In this document: in pieces, positions 11,085 through 22,149 of the stretch
Layout: every line of letters begins with the position of its first letter
Position numbering within the stretch: the stretch's first letter is position 1
Assembly (NCBI GenBank): GCA_948144175.1
Contig: CANXME010001990.1
Coordinates: 124,001-188,000, forward strand
Direction: 5' to 3'
DNA: 64,000 bases
Source: Closterium sp. NIES-65
Lineage: Eukaryota; Streptophyta; Zygnematophyceae; Desmidiales; Closteriaceae
The notes under the pieces: model-generated
Databases searched by the model: none
The model's input: only the letters and a program-made list of their open reading frames with translations
Told to the model about the DNA's origin: nothing
Made by a program: the position numbers and the translations under genes

Positions 11085-11260
11085 GCCACAACCTGCCAAG
11101 CCACGACCTTCTGAGCCACAACAACCTGGCGAGTCATAACCTGCCGAGCCACAACCTGCCGAGCCACAACCTGCCGAACCACAACCTGCCAAGCCACACC
11201 TTCCGAACTAAAACCTGCAGAACCACCACCTGCCGAACCACAATCGTCACGAGCCACAGC
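11085..11260. repeat. 15-bp-type repeat CGAGCCACAACCTGC
   Basis: About ten imperfect units. The right arm has a cleaner, mirrored version at 31380-31515 (30-bp unit made of two 15-mers). The same repeat has evolved differently in the two arms. Confidence 0.8.
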
Positions 11261-11274
11261 CACCGGAACCTGCA

Positions 11275-11415
11275 GGCGGTGCAGCAGGCGTGGCAGCAAG
11301 CGGGGCAGCAGCATTAGGCAGTGCAGCAGGTGGTGCAGCAGGCGGTGCAGCAGGTGGTGCAGCAGGCGGTGCAGCAGGCGTGGCAGCAGGCGGTGCAGCA
11401 GGCGTGGCAGTGCAC
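11275..11415. repeat. Imperfect GCAGCAGGCGGT repeat
   Basis: Triplet-based tract of GCAGCAGGTGGT/GCAGCAGGCGTG units upstream of the pseudogene exon at 11.7 kb. The right arm has only a short trace (about 31335-31360). Confidence 0.75.
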
Positions 11416-12899
11416 TTCCATTGAGGCCCACGTGCTGCCCTCCCTTGCCTGCTCGCCACTCACCACCCCACCCCCACCCCGCTGCTGCGGTCGCCACTCC
11501 CCCCCACTTCTGCGCTCGCCACTCCTCCAACCTCTGCCCTCATCACTCCCCCCGCTGCTGCACTCGCTTTCCCGCCCTCCTCTGCCCTCACCACTCCCCC
11601 CGCTGCTGCACACGCCACCCCCCCACCTCTATTGCAGTGTGCCCCTGCACCTAACTGCACCACTCTCAACACCCATCCCCTCTCCATGCCCTTCCATACC
11701 CTGGTGCCGCAGCACCCCATGTGCCACTGCCCCACGTTGCTCTTCCTCCCCAATGCTGGCCCGCCTGCCTGCCCCTCATAGCGAGACACGCTGGTGAGTG
11801 GGTGGGAGCAAAAGAGGGAGGGAGGGGGGCTGGGTGGGTGGTATGCATGCTTAGTTGTGGAGGTAGGAAAAGGAGGTGAGGCACGCACCTGATGGCAGCA
11901 AGCGTCAGTCTGTCAGCAGATGGCATGGCTGGGGGTTGCAACACCCACTCTCTGCTAGTCCTCACATCATCGTGCTGACTCTTCCCGTCCGTCTACCCCC
12001 CTGTCTCCCCTCCGCCGGGTCCTCATGCTGCAGCACAGCCTGCCATCACGCATCACGGATTTCAGCCACGGGGCATGGCTGAGGGTTGCGAGCGCTCATC
12101 ATGGACTTGAGCCAGAACGTATGAGAAGAGGCATGACAGGCAGGCGGCTGAATTACTCCGTCCCAGGCTCACATCATCATGCTTCCTCACCCATCTGCCC
12201 CCTGTTTGCCCGCGCCTGGACCCTCATGCTGCAGCACAGGCTCCCAGTGCGCATCACGGATAACAGCCACAAGGCAAGGCAGAGGGCCGCACCATCCGCT
12301 CCCTCCTCCTCCCTTCATCGCACTATTACACTGCTGAGCCTGCTGAGGCAGGAAGGCAGGGAGGAAAGGGGGGAGGCGGGGAGGCTGGGAGGCAGGGAGG
12401 CGGGGAGGCAGGGAGGTGGGGATTCGGCACAAGGGTGCACTCTCACCCTCCGCACTGCACCCACTGAGCCCTCTTGTATTGGTGCTCATGCATGTGTTAA
12501 AGAGTTGAGTGCATGAGCACCCCTGCCCAACTGCTTCTACTTCACTCTCACATTCCCTGCTATGCCTGCTCGTGCTGATGCTGATGCATGCGCTGCAGAG
12601 ATGAGCGCATGGGCAACTGCCATGTCTGGATGCATGCATGCATGCATGCTTAGTTCTGCCCTCCCAGCCTATCAACCACACTCACTAATGGTGAGCCGAT
12701 GCTCATGCATTCGCTGCAGAGATGACTCATGCAGGAGTACCGTACCTGCCATGAGTGCAAGAGCAACTGCCATGAGTGCAGATACGGTATGTACCGGTAT
12801 TGTATTGTACCCACCTACCCCTCTGTAATACTCCCACTTAACCCCCTCCTTATTCTCTCACCATGGACTGTTGTGATGCAGTATCTTACCGTACTTTGC

Positions 12900-13390
12900 A
12901 GTATGGCACAATTTGGTTATATACTCATGATATAGATACCGTACCGGTAGTGTTGTTTTTTTCATGCAAGCAATATTATTCACTTTTGTTTCTGGTGCTA
13001 CCTGTACCAATGCTGCATATTCAAACTGCATGAAGGCACATCTGACACGCAGGAAATGTACCAATTGACCTAATTTTCCAGCCCGGCTCAAAAACAAAAG
13101 GAGCATGGCCATGAAATCTGCAGTTACTAAGCACGCATTATGCTGATGGATAAGCCCTGGTCTTATGGAGGCTAGATAACCTGAACGCTATGAAGGTGCA
13201 CAAGGAGAAATAGGTATGTACAGTAATCAAGCCCCCTTTAACGCCTTCTGCAGCAGTTCTACTGCCTTTTCTCTCTCCCCGTCATTATTTGATAACAAAA
13301 TTCCCTGCACAGTATGTCACACAACACGTTACAAAGTGTTGAAAACAGTCTGAAAGAGGTGAACATGCACTACCACGTTGACAGTTTCAC
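12900..13390. other. No gene recognised; 3' side of the BTB gene
   Basis: Further 3' exons of the minus-strand BTB gene may lie here, since a donor site at 13404 points into it. I could not recognise any. Confidence 0.4.
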
Positions 13391-13404
13391 ATGTACATGC
13401 TTAC

Positions 13405-14089
13405 AGGTTCAAAGGCTCCGGCCTTGAGTAGATTGTGCAGGCACATATCCAGGTACCCTTTTAGTTCCTGGACTTGGTATTTGTCTGCTGCTGCCAAGAG
13501 GTTCAATTCCTGCACAATCACACAGATAGAAGCAGCACAATTGTCTTCTCCCGAATCTATTCCTGGGCACTGAGACAAAAGCCTGCTGATTCTCACCTTC
13601 TGGGTCACAGTCTGTATGTGCAGCTCGCCTGTGTACATAAAAGTAAGTAGCTCATTCAAGGTTGCGCTGTTAACGTCCTTCATCTTAACATGCCGACTCT
13701 TTTCTTCCTGAAATCCGCTGCTGAACATTGTCGCGAAAACAGGGGACCTGCAGGGAAATTAACTCTTGCAATCTGTTATGAACCACTCAGAAAGTAAAAT
13801 CGAAAGCAAGGAGAAAGGGCACTAACCATGTAGCAAGCACGCAGCGATGAGCAGGTACTTTAACCCCATCGCTTGTCTCCAGAGTGACATCACAAAAAGG
13901 CATGTCCAGCATGCCTTTCGTCTTCATCGAAAAAAGAGACCGCCTGTTTGCTTGGTCCTTGAATTTTTGTAGCTCACTGATTTGAGTCTTCAAGTTTTCG
14001 ATTGTTGCATCCGATCGCTTACAGGGAATGCAGACAGCACACTGATAACAGCTGTTCGAGTACGTACCGCATATCTCGCATCTCCCCAT
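13405..14089 (-). CDS. BTB/POZ protein with N-terminal Cys-rich motif and coiled coil (3' end not found)
   Basis: BTB domains mediate dimerisation and often recruit substrates to Cullin-3 ubiquitin ligases. Visible exons: 14089-13827 (ATG; CEIC...CYQCAVCIPC Cys-rich start; a helical stretch from about residue 27; then FCDVTLETSDGVKVPAHRCVL), 13747-13597 (SPVFATMFSSGFQEEK and the LLTFMYTGEL core) and 13509-13405 (ELNLLAAADKYQVQELKGYL). Introns are GT-AG: donors GTTAGT at 13826, GTGAGA at 13596, GTAAGC at 13404. The layout (Cys-rich, coiled coil, BTB) resembles a family of small plant BTB proteins. The second intron is 87 nt, in frame and stop-free. A stop codon was not located. Confidence 0.85.
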
Positions 14090-14399
14090 TTTCTGGTAAG
14101 CAACAGAGAGCTTCAGAAACGAGCAAAACGTGAAGTCCCTCTGCGAAGGAAGAGGACGAAAATGTTCAGTCAATATGGCTGTCTGAATCTTGTTTCGTCA
14201 GGTCAAGACCCAGAACAGCGAGCATAGAGATCCTGGCCACATAAGCGATTCGAGTGATGTGCGACATGCGAAACAAGGTTCCGAAACATTTCGACGTGTC
14301 AGATGGCCCCGATGCACACCAGTGACGAGCATGCATAGTGGACGAAGCTACAGCGAGGAAGCTTTACCTGGTGATAGCACAGTGAAGAAGCTCACTTAG

Positions 14400-15130
14400 C
14401 ACTAATCTGTTTGCTACTCTGGAGATTCCGAACCACACGCGGGTTCCATGGTTTCCATCACCCAACGCCATCACCGGACGAAAACCACTGCGAACTATTC
14501 AATCTCGATATGCAGAACCTTGCTTGCATGCCGTGGTGTTGAACCAAACCAACAGATGAGAAAACGTCTCTAGAGTAGCCTCTAGAGTGTCGCATCGCAT
14601 CGCAAGCTCCAATGGAAGAACTCTGGTCTATGAACGAATGTGGATTCCTGAATGTGTACGGTAGTAGATCTGATGCGGTACCATCAGAGCTCCAGTGCAC
14701 CAGTGATACACACAGTATACACATAACGAAGGTTTGCGCACACTGTTGGTGTATTGAGCTAAATGAATCTCAAATCGTGTCTAACTGCTCCTGATTTTCC
14801 CCGTGACATGGCTACGGTACTAGCAGATGAATTATGCGATCTAATATCACGTCAATTCCATTCCCTATGTTTCAAAACTCGGGTTGGAGGGAGGGATGTG
14901 GGTGGGGTTGGCTCAACAGGGCCCCTATACCCAGATGAAGACCCCATGGGTCCTAATCTACGAAAAGGGTTTCTCTATAGGTGGTCATGGTAGCAGGAAT
15001 TAAAGTTTGTGGTACTGTCCATGACTGTAAGATACACTAGCTATTTCTGGCGAAGGCTATAACATGACTGAGTCAAAACTACAGTGCTAAACAGGGAAGA
15101 AGACCCTCTACAGTTCATTATGTACATTCC
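14400..15130. other. Intergenic, no feature recognised
   Basis: Unique-looking, moderately AT-rich sequence between the BTB and HVA22-like genes. 15130-15560 is probably the 3' flank or UTR of the HVA22-like gene. Confidence 0.5.
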
Positions 15131-15563
15131 TGCCATCCACTGCTGAGCTGCACCGATTCAGCTGATAAGGTCACAACAGCAAGAGGCTGAAGAAGCCTGA
15201 GAAACTGGCAAGCCCTGCTGCCTGCTCAGCCGGACGAGCAGCTGACTAAGCAGCTCCATGCTGCCTGCATAGAGCGTTTCTCCAAGGTGACACGAGACTT
15301 GCATTTGCAGTACTTGAGGCCAAGATGGCCATGCATCCCTTATTCCCTCCGCCCTCCATGCTCCCTTCATTCCCTCCCAGTGTCACGGCCAACGCTGCCA
15401 TCCATCACACTTGGCTCCGCGGCTTCGTAACTTCCAAACTGTCTCAAAAGCGGAACCTGTTGCATTTCACAGTGCCCACCACAGCAACGCCAAGCAGGTC
15501 CCCTTCCTACCAGAATTGCAGGCACAGAGTGACACCCAGCAACGCACCTCAACTACCCCGCAC

Positions 15564-17874
15564 CTAGAACTGCTTCTTCGGCCGCTGCGACCGCCGCGGG
15601 CGCAGGTTGATCCCACTCGGATGAGGCGAAGCCTCCCCCACCATCGTGGCTGCTGCCACGTCATCCACTTGGTCTGGTGCCACGTCATCAAGCCCACTTG
15701 CAACCCCAGCTGGCAGCAGTGCAGCCGGAGGCAGAGCGCCGTGCAGCATGGCAGGTGGTGCTGCTGCTGCCTGCCTTGCCTGGCTGTTGGAGGGGCTCAA
15801 CGCTCTGCCCAGACCCGCAAGGCCTGCTGTCAGCTGCTTGCTCCCCCACCACCCACTGCCCCCACCTCGCCCTGTCCCACCACTGCCAGCACCGCCTGCA
15901 CTGGCAGCAGTGCCAGCAGCTGCACGCTCATCTGCTGCTGAGCCAGTGCTGAACTCCCTCTCAGCGTCCACCATCTCGAACTCACTGCTCGCTCCACTCC
16001 CACCACTCGCCCCATCGCTCTCCCCACCGTCCCCTTTCGAATCCGAGTCTACATTTCTGTACCGCACTGCCTGCCTCTGCACGCTCCCTTGCTGCACCCT
16101 CTGCTCCTCCACCTCTGCCCTCCGCCCATCGCCCTCAGCCTCGTCCCCCAGAAGCCGTCTCTCATACCCCGGCCTCTGCACTCCCCCGTCACCCGCTACT
16201 GACCTCAGCTGCACTGCCTCCCCTCCGTACTTCTGCAGGTACTTCCTCCTTCCCCTCACCTCCTCCTGCTGCTCATCCCCCACCTTCCTCCTCTCTGCTC
16301 CATCCCCCTTCTCACTCCTCAGAACCTCAACTTGTCTCTCCCTCCTCTCCCTTTCCTCCCGCCTTTCACTCCCCTCCAACCCGCGCATTGCTGCTGACGC
16401 AGCAGCCTGTGCTGACAGGGACGCCAGGTAAGCAATGAGCTCCTCGAAGCGAGCACCAGTGTAGGCCACGCCAGCACGCCAGCAATCCACAGCCATGTCC
16501 CTCCCCCGATCCTCCAGGTGTGCCAAGTGGCGGTCGATGATTGGCTCGTGGCGGGAGAGCAGAGGTTGCAGCATCGACCCATACACAATTTCCGTTCCCT
16601 GAAAATGCGCGCGATGGTGGAAAGGGAGGGTGAGAGGACAGAGTGAGCAAGGGGGGAATGAGGGCATGACGAGGGGGACGCAGGGGAGCTAAGTGGAGGA
16701 GAAAGAGCATGGCAGAAGTGGCAAACACGAGCAGGCGAAGCAGCAGTGGAGACAGAGGAGAAACCAAAACCGCGGCAGAAATCTGCCCCTTAGCCACTGA
16801 CCTGTGTGCGCGGGTGCCAGAGGTAGACGATGAAGGCAAGCTTGGCCTCCAGGTACAGCGGTACCCTGGTGGTGGGACACACAGGAGCACATACCAGCAC
16901 AGCGGCATGTGTTAGGCATTCGATTCACATGTAGCACACGCACACGCGTCAGTGTCCCATGCCCTATTGTCACATTCGTCACATGCGTCACATGCGTCAC
17001 AGTCACATGCGTCGCTGTCACATGCGTCACTGTCAAATGCGTCACTGTCACATGCGTCACTGTCACATGCGTCTCTGTCACATGCGTCACTGTCACATGC
17101 GTCACTGTCACATGCGTCACTGCTGCATACTCCACGAGCACAGGGTCATTCCCAGGGAACACTTATGGGCGCAATGACTGGGAGGAAGATAAGAGCCACC
17201 ATAAAACGGCGTGAAGGGGTGACGCGACGAGGGGGTTCAAAGCGACGTGAGGACTCACCAGTCCAGCAGCGGCGAGGCGAGGCCCTCGAGAAGCGCCAGC
17301 AGCGATAGTAGCACCCTGCGGTGGGGGAGGGGCGGTGGGGGAGGGGCGGTGGGAAGGGGCGATGGGGAGGGGTGATGGGGAGGGGCGGTGAATAGTGGCA
17401 TAGGAATGGAATGGAATATGGTGGCAGGATAGACCTGGGATAACGGGCGAGGGAGGACGGGGTGGTGATGGCGTGCTGAGGAGGGAGCACGGACGCGGCG
17501 GAAGGGCAAGAGCGCATGGAGCTATGGAATGGCTAACACGGCGACTCTAAGGAACCACGAGTGCAGACGGGCACCAACATTTCCCAGCATGGGGAGGTGC
17601 AGGCGGGCGATGAAGCGTGGGGATGGACGACGGGGGTGGAGGGAACGAGGGAAGCGTGAGGTGCAGCGCGCGGGGAAGGTGTGGGGGCAGCACGAGGAGG
17701 AGGCGCGGCGCAGTACGAGGGGAAGGCGCGGCGGGGGCAGCACGAGGGGAAGGCGCGCGGCGGGGGTAGCACGGACCAGAACTGGCAGAAGAAGAGGAGC
17801 TCGTGTAGATCGACTCGCCGTCGCTGCATGGCCTTGAAGCAGCGGTACGCCGGATACCCGTGGGCTGCCACCAT
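15564..17874 (-). CDS. HVA22-like protein (TB2/DP1/REEP family) with long C-terminal tail
   Basis: HVA22/REEP proteins are hairpin membrane proteins that shape tubular ER. Four exons splice in frame. 17874-17777: GYPAYRCFK and the ELLFFCQFW segment. 17315-17259: a hydrophobic stretch (VLLSLLALLEG..LLDW). 16865-16802: VPLYLEAKLAFIVYLWHP, the family hallmark. 16598-15564: YGSMLQPLLSRHEPIIDRHL, DMAVDCWRAG, then about 240 residues rich in Glu/Arg, Gly and Ser ending in a basic RPRRSQRPKK tail. Introns use GTCCGT, GTGAGT and GTCAGT donors. The visible ATG follows an AG acceptor, so an upstream exon with the usual N-terminus is likely. The tail is long for the family. Confidence 0.87.
16970..17130. 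repeat. 15-bp minisatellite GTCACTGTCACATGC in an intron
   Basis: About ten units in the second visible intron of the HVA22-like gene. No stop on either strand, which explains the open frames there. Confidence 0.88.
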
Positions 17875-17889
17875 GCTGTGAGGGGCGAG

Positions 17890-18463
17890 GGAGGGAGAAG
17901 GATAGAATCAAATGCGGAAAGCGAAAAAAGACGAAAAACTGGATTCGACGCGCTATGGTAAGAGTGCGGGCTTTAAAGCTGGGATAGGACGAGTGGAGGG
18001 AGAGGGGATGATGGTGTGTTTTGAGTCGACTCAAAACACACCTTGAGGGGAAAGGGGATGATAGTCCAGCGGTCGAGTATGCGGTCACTGTAAAGGCTAC
18101 AATCAAATGTGGCGCCGCCAACAGGAGATTGGCGGAGGTAAGGTGCATGCTATAATTTGATCGATCCGTAACATAAACAAAGAAAATGAAAAAAAAGTCG
18201 ACTCTAAAGCAGTTAAGCTGCTCTCCGTAGGAAGCAAGTTTCGATGCCTGAAAGCAGGCGAGAGGCTTTCAGCTATGACTTGTTTGATATTAAGTACGCG
18301 TCAGCTACGGCTGTCTCCGCTTGTATAGAAATTGGCAATTCCCTCACGAAAGGCGGAGTTTATAAGCGATGGTGGTCGTCAGGCTCGACAGCGAAGTGCG
18401 GCGTTGGTCAAAGGCGATTCGCTTACGTGGCAGCTGTCAGAAGTGGTCTCGGCAGCATGACGA
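17890..18463. other. 5' flank of the HVA22-like gene and insertion site of an LTR element
   Basis: Pyrimidine-rich on the minus strand next to the first visible exon, consistent with an intron. No upstream exon could be identified. 18459-18463 (GACGA) is the target duplication of the adjacent element. Confidence 0.5.
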
Positions 18464-18690
18464 TGTCAAGAATAATATATATTTCTATATATTGTTTTTG
18501 TAACTGCCTGTAGTGTAGACTAGTGTAGTTATATAATGTTCTGTTTTGGTGGTGCACCTTTCATTTTGCCTATATGTACTGCTCGCTCTATAGTGAAAAC
18601 CCTTCTTCTCTTTTCAAACTTTCTCGACTCTAACTTAACTCACTCGAACTCAACTAGCTATGGCTCCTTAGCCTAGCTCAAGTTCTCACA
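18464..18690 (+). repeat. 5' LTR of the non-autonomous element
   Basis: TG...CA ends, 227 bp. It contains AT-rich stretches (ATAATATATATTTCTATATATTG) that could hold a TATA element. Confidence 0.95.
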
Positions 18691-19410
18691 TGCTATCAGA
18701 GAGAGTTACGATCCTGGCCTTTTGCTTCCGCTGCTACTGAGTGTACTGCACGCCCCGTGGTGTGCCCTTTCATTCGCGGCCCCGCCACCCGCTCGCGGCC
18801 CCGCACCTTCTTAAGCGGCCCCGCCGCCCTACTGTCGCGGCCTCGCCGCCTCTCTGCTGTCGCGGCCCCGCCGCCCTACACTGCGGCCTCGCCGCTCTAC
18901 TCCTACGGCCCCGTCGCCGCCCGTCCCGGCCCGTCGCCGCCCGTACCAGCCCGTCGCCGCCCTTCGCGGCGTCACGTGCCACCCGTCCCGGCCCGTCGCC
19001 GCCCGTGCGGTACCCACCCTAGGCACCGATGCCACCTGCGGCCCCGCCCTCTTGCGGCCCCGACCCCGCCCCGGCCATGCCCTCTCGCCAGCCGCGGCAC
19101 ACCGGGGGCACGTGCACCGCCCCCCCCCCCTTTTCCCGTCACCCGTCGCGGCTCCTTCGGGGGCCGCACCTGGAAGGGGGGGGCAGGCGTCGCCCCCTCT
19201 GCCGCCTGCTTTGGCGCCCGGGGAGGCCGTGCGTCGGCCCCCCCCCTCCCTCCCCCCCCTCTTCTCCTCCTCCTTTTGTTCCCTCTGCTGCAGCTGCCGC
19301 TGGGGGGGGGGGGTGTGAGAGTGTGGGGGAGCCCGGGGAGGGACTGGGGGTGGCGGGTGTGGGGGTGATGGGTGATGTCTGTTCCCCTAGCCCTACGGCC
19401 CCATTCTCCT

Positions 19411-19442
19411 CCGTTTGCCCCCCCCCCCCCCCCCCCCCCCCC
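19411..19442. repeat. Poly-C run of about 25 nt
   Basis: An uninterrupted C run of about 25 bases in the interior of the young element, next to purine-rich GGGGA repeats at 19465-19500. Length may be inaccurate in an assembly. Confidence 0.8.
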
Positions 19443-19636
19443 TCTGCTGCTCCTGCAGCAGTGTGAGGGGGATGGGGAGGGGGAGGGGGAGGTTGAGGGG
19501 ATGTAGGGGGTGACCAACCAGAGCCTATCACCTCCTGTTCTCTGTTTTCTGCATTGGTTGTCACTGCTCCTGCTTGGTGTACCCCATTATGGGGGCGTTG
19601 ACTGCATATTCTTCCCTACAGGCACTTATGGGGGCG

Positions 19637-19863
19637 TGTCAAGAATAATATATATTTCTATATATTGTTTTTGTAACTGCCTGTAGTGTAGACTAGTGTA
19701 GTTATATAATGTTCTGTTTTGGTGGTGCACCTTTCATTTTGCCTATATGTACTGCTCGCTCTATAGTGAAAACCCTTCTTCTCTTTTCAAACTTTCTCGA
19801 CTCTAACTTAACTCACTCGAACTCAACTAGCTATGGCTCCTTAGCCTAGCTCAAGTTCTCACA
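19637..19863 (+). repeat. 3' LTR of the non-autonomous element
   Basis: Identical to 18464-18690 and followed by the target duplication GACGA. Confidence 0.95.
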
Positions 19864-19868
19864 GACGA

Positions 19869-20680
19869 TAGCGACGAAGCGACAGACGATGAACGGAGTG
19901 AACTGAAGCTAAGAATCACTCTACTGCTCGTGGTCAAGAACGCAAAGCCAGCGCTAGTCGTATCGTAACCTCTTTTGGAATAGCCTCAAATGCAATCGAC
20001 GCAGCGACACAACAGCGCACGACAATCTGGAATAGTCTATGAGACGAGAGAACGTAGATTGCTGCTTCCTCCTGAACAACAGTAGAAGAAGGTGGCTGAA
20101 CGGGCCTACAGCACGGCAGCACTTCGAGTTTGTTCAGCGCAGGAATCCGCTCAACTCCACACCCGCGCAGGTCATGTCACTGGTTGCTGCTGGAGGCGGA
20201 ACGCACTCCGCTGTACTGCAACTGCGGCGGAATAGATAATTCCTCAAATATGCAGCACCGTTGAGGGAAAGCGCCTCGAGAACCCACATTGGCGGGAAAA
20301 GCAACAGTTGCAAACATCTCCGTAACAAGACAGCTTGTAAGAGACGTAAAATCCTTACTTTAGAAGGTTAACAACATTCTTACATAGCACCTGATCTCAT
20401 TGCATACAACAATAAACATTGGGACCCGGCCTTTGTTCGCTCGTTACCAATCCTCAGTATTCACTACAATGCGCGATATTCTCCAAACCATGCACTGCTG
20501 TAAAATGCCTAGTCGTTTGAGGAATAATCCGAGCTTCGTTACGAGCTCTGCATAGCCCAGCTCGTATCCGGGGAAAACCTTTGGTAGTCCTTCTCTCTAC
20601 TTCGAGTTCGCTCAGCACAATCCACTCAACTTACTTGGTAAACATGTAAATGCAAAACAATGGTTAGCACAATACGGCAT
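19869..20680. other. No gene recognised between two LTR elements
   Basis: About 0.8 kb without recognisable coding sequence or repeat structure. Probably original host or intergenic DNA. Confidence 0.5.
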
Positions 20681-20869
20681 CTTTGTGTCAAATGCTATTA
20701 TTTGTTATAGGCTGTAGTGAGGTGCCTTCTAGAGGGGATAACCCGCTTAGGGTTTCTATTTGTATCCAACTGCTGCCTAGTTTATTCATTCCATTGCATT
20801 CACTTTCTGAGATGGTATCACGAGTAGGTTTAGCATCCTTGCCTAGCCTAGCCTACCTCGCGCCCTAGA

Positions 20870-21500
20870 GTGCCTCCGCGCCTTACGCGCCCTCCGTCAC
20901 GCGCCCTCCGCGCCCTCGCGCCCTCTGCGCTCTAAGGCGTCTCCGCGCCTTACGCGCCCTTCGTCACGCGGCCTAGCCTCCCGTAACGCGCCCTCTGCGA
21001 CCTCCGTGCCCTCTGTAACGCGCCCTCCGCGCCCTCCGTAACGCGCCATCCGCGCCTCCTCGCCTAGCCCTCCCATACGCGCCCTCTACGCCCTCCGAAT
21101 CGCGCCTCCGCCCCAGCCCGTCGCGTCGCCCGTGGCCCCTGCCCCAGCCTGTCGCGTCGCCCATGCGCCCTGCCCTAACCCGTCGCGTAGCCCCTTCGCC
21201 CTGCCCTAGCCCGTCGCGTAGCCCGTGCGCCCTGCCCCAGCCCGTCACGTCGCCCATGCGCCCTGCCCCAGCCCGTCACGTCGTCTGTGCGCACTGCCCC
21301 TAGCCCGTGCGCGCCCGTGCGCCCTGCCCCTAGCCCGCGCGTCGCCCTGCCCCTAGGCTGCGCGCCCCCGCAGGTATCGTGCCCAGCAGATAGCGCGCGC
21401 CCGCCCCGCGTGTAGCGTGCCCTGCAGGCAGCGTGCCGCGCGGGTAGAGCGCCCCGCGGGTAGCGCACCCCACAGGCAGCACACTCTGCAGGCAGCGCTC
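20870..21500. repeat. GC-rich repeat leader of the degenerate copia element
   Basis: Tandem CGCGCCCTCCG-type units pass into GCCCTGCCCCTAGCCCGTCGCG-type units of about 20-30 bp, ending near a ten-base GTAGCGYGCCC repeat. Same position (between primer binding site and gag) as the leader at 1897-2799. Confidence 0.8.
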
Positions 21501-22149
21501 CCGGCAGCGCTTTAGTGCCATAAAATAAATAAATTAATTAAACCCTAAAAAGAAAAAGAAAAAGAAGGGGGGTTCAGGGTGGGGGGCTGCAACTGTCGCC
21601 TGCGTTCCTGCTTGCTGGACGACCTGCACAGTTCCCTACATACCGCAGCCGTCAGTACTGCAACCCCTACTATCGCACGTGCTTTCCACTGCCAGTGGCT
21701 TTACCAGCGGCAGCCGACAGCTACACTTACAGTCTCTAGCTCTAGCCGTTCGAGCTCCAGCCACTCCTAGCTCCAGCCGTTCTCGCTCCAGACGTTCTAG
21801 CTCCAGCCGTTTTCGCTCCTCGCTCCTAGCTCAGATTCCTCCATGCTCCGGTCGTTCCTCGCCTAGTATCACCTGGAGCTCCTAGGTCAGTTTGCTCCGT
21901 GCTCCAGCCGTTCCTCGCCTAGTCTCACCTGGCACTCCTAGTTGTTCTCGTTGTTTCACTGCAGCCGTCTCTAGCTCCTGTCGCTCCTAGCCTTTATCAT
22001 GGCGTCCACTAGGGTCCCTCAGCAACAGTGGCACCCGCAGTAGCTGTGGCACCCTCAGCAGCCGTGGGGGCCTGGTGGTTCGGGTAGAGTTGGTTGCAGT
22101 AGTGGCCCAGCCAGCTAGGGGGCTCGTCGCGGTGGCCGCGACGTCGGCC

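Larger units (their letters stand above)
4158..12300 (+). pseudogene. Decayed copy of the MYND/MSS51-domain gene
   Basis: This is the left-arm paralogue of the gene at 35719-27760. Exon 1 (4158-4251) has 94 nt instead of 96, shifts frame just after the ATG, and has lost zinc-binding Cys codons (TGC to TGA; TAC-TGT to TAC-AGT). Two copies of the W..H...EC exon follow, at about 4914-4980 and 5154-5228. The second is shifted by inserted bases. The WRGL exon (about 6140-6214) has lost the SDYY part. The exon at 8256-8349 breaks off after LLPGVD at the hAT insertion. The next exon has PSW changed to PS-stop (TAG 11779-11781). Two TDxSH exons remain, near 12008-12090 and 12214-12295. Splice sites such as GTGCGC after exon 1 and GTGAGT at 11794 survive. 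No intact product is possible. Confidence 0.82.
4050..12900. repeat. Left arm of a large inverted duplication
   Basis: This segment is a diverged inverted copy of about 27.7-35.9 kb. Matching landmarks in mirrored order are the MYND exon (4158/35719), CATG-rich low-complexity tracts, the WRGL exon (about 6160/33690), CAGG repeats (about 7290/32600), the tRNA-Val (7807/32297), the LLPGVD exon (about 8300/32080), the 11.7 kb/31.1 kb exon, the TDxSH exons (12.0-12.3 kb/28.9-30.8 kb) and a CTCTCA...GGACTG block (12.86/27.80 kb). The hAT element at 8.35-10.9 kb is present only here. Confidence 0.88.
18464..19863 (+). mobile_element. Non-autonomous LTR retrotransposon, 1400 bp, identical LTRs
   Basis: Two 227-bp LTRs (18464-18690, 19637-19863) begin TGTCAAG and end CTCACA and are identical throughout on visual comparison. 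The 5-bp target duplication GACGA is perfect (18459-18463, 19864-19868). A primer-binding-like TGCTATCAGAGA follows the 5' LTR and a purine tract (TTATGGGGGCG) precedes the 3' LTR. The 946-bp interior has no protease, integrase or RT motif. It is GC-rich repeat (GCGGCCCCGCCGCC, CCGTCGCCGCC), poly-C/poly-G tracts and short purine repeats. It must have been mobilised in trans by a copia-type element, and recently. Confidence 0.95.
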
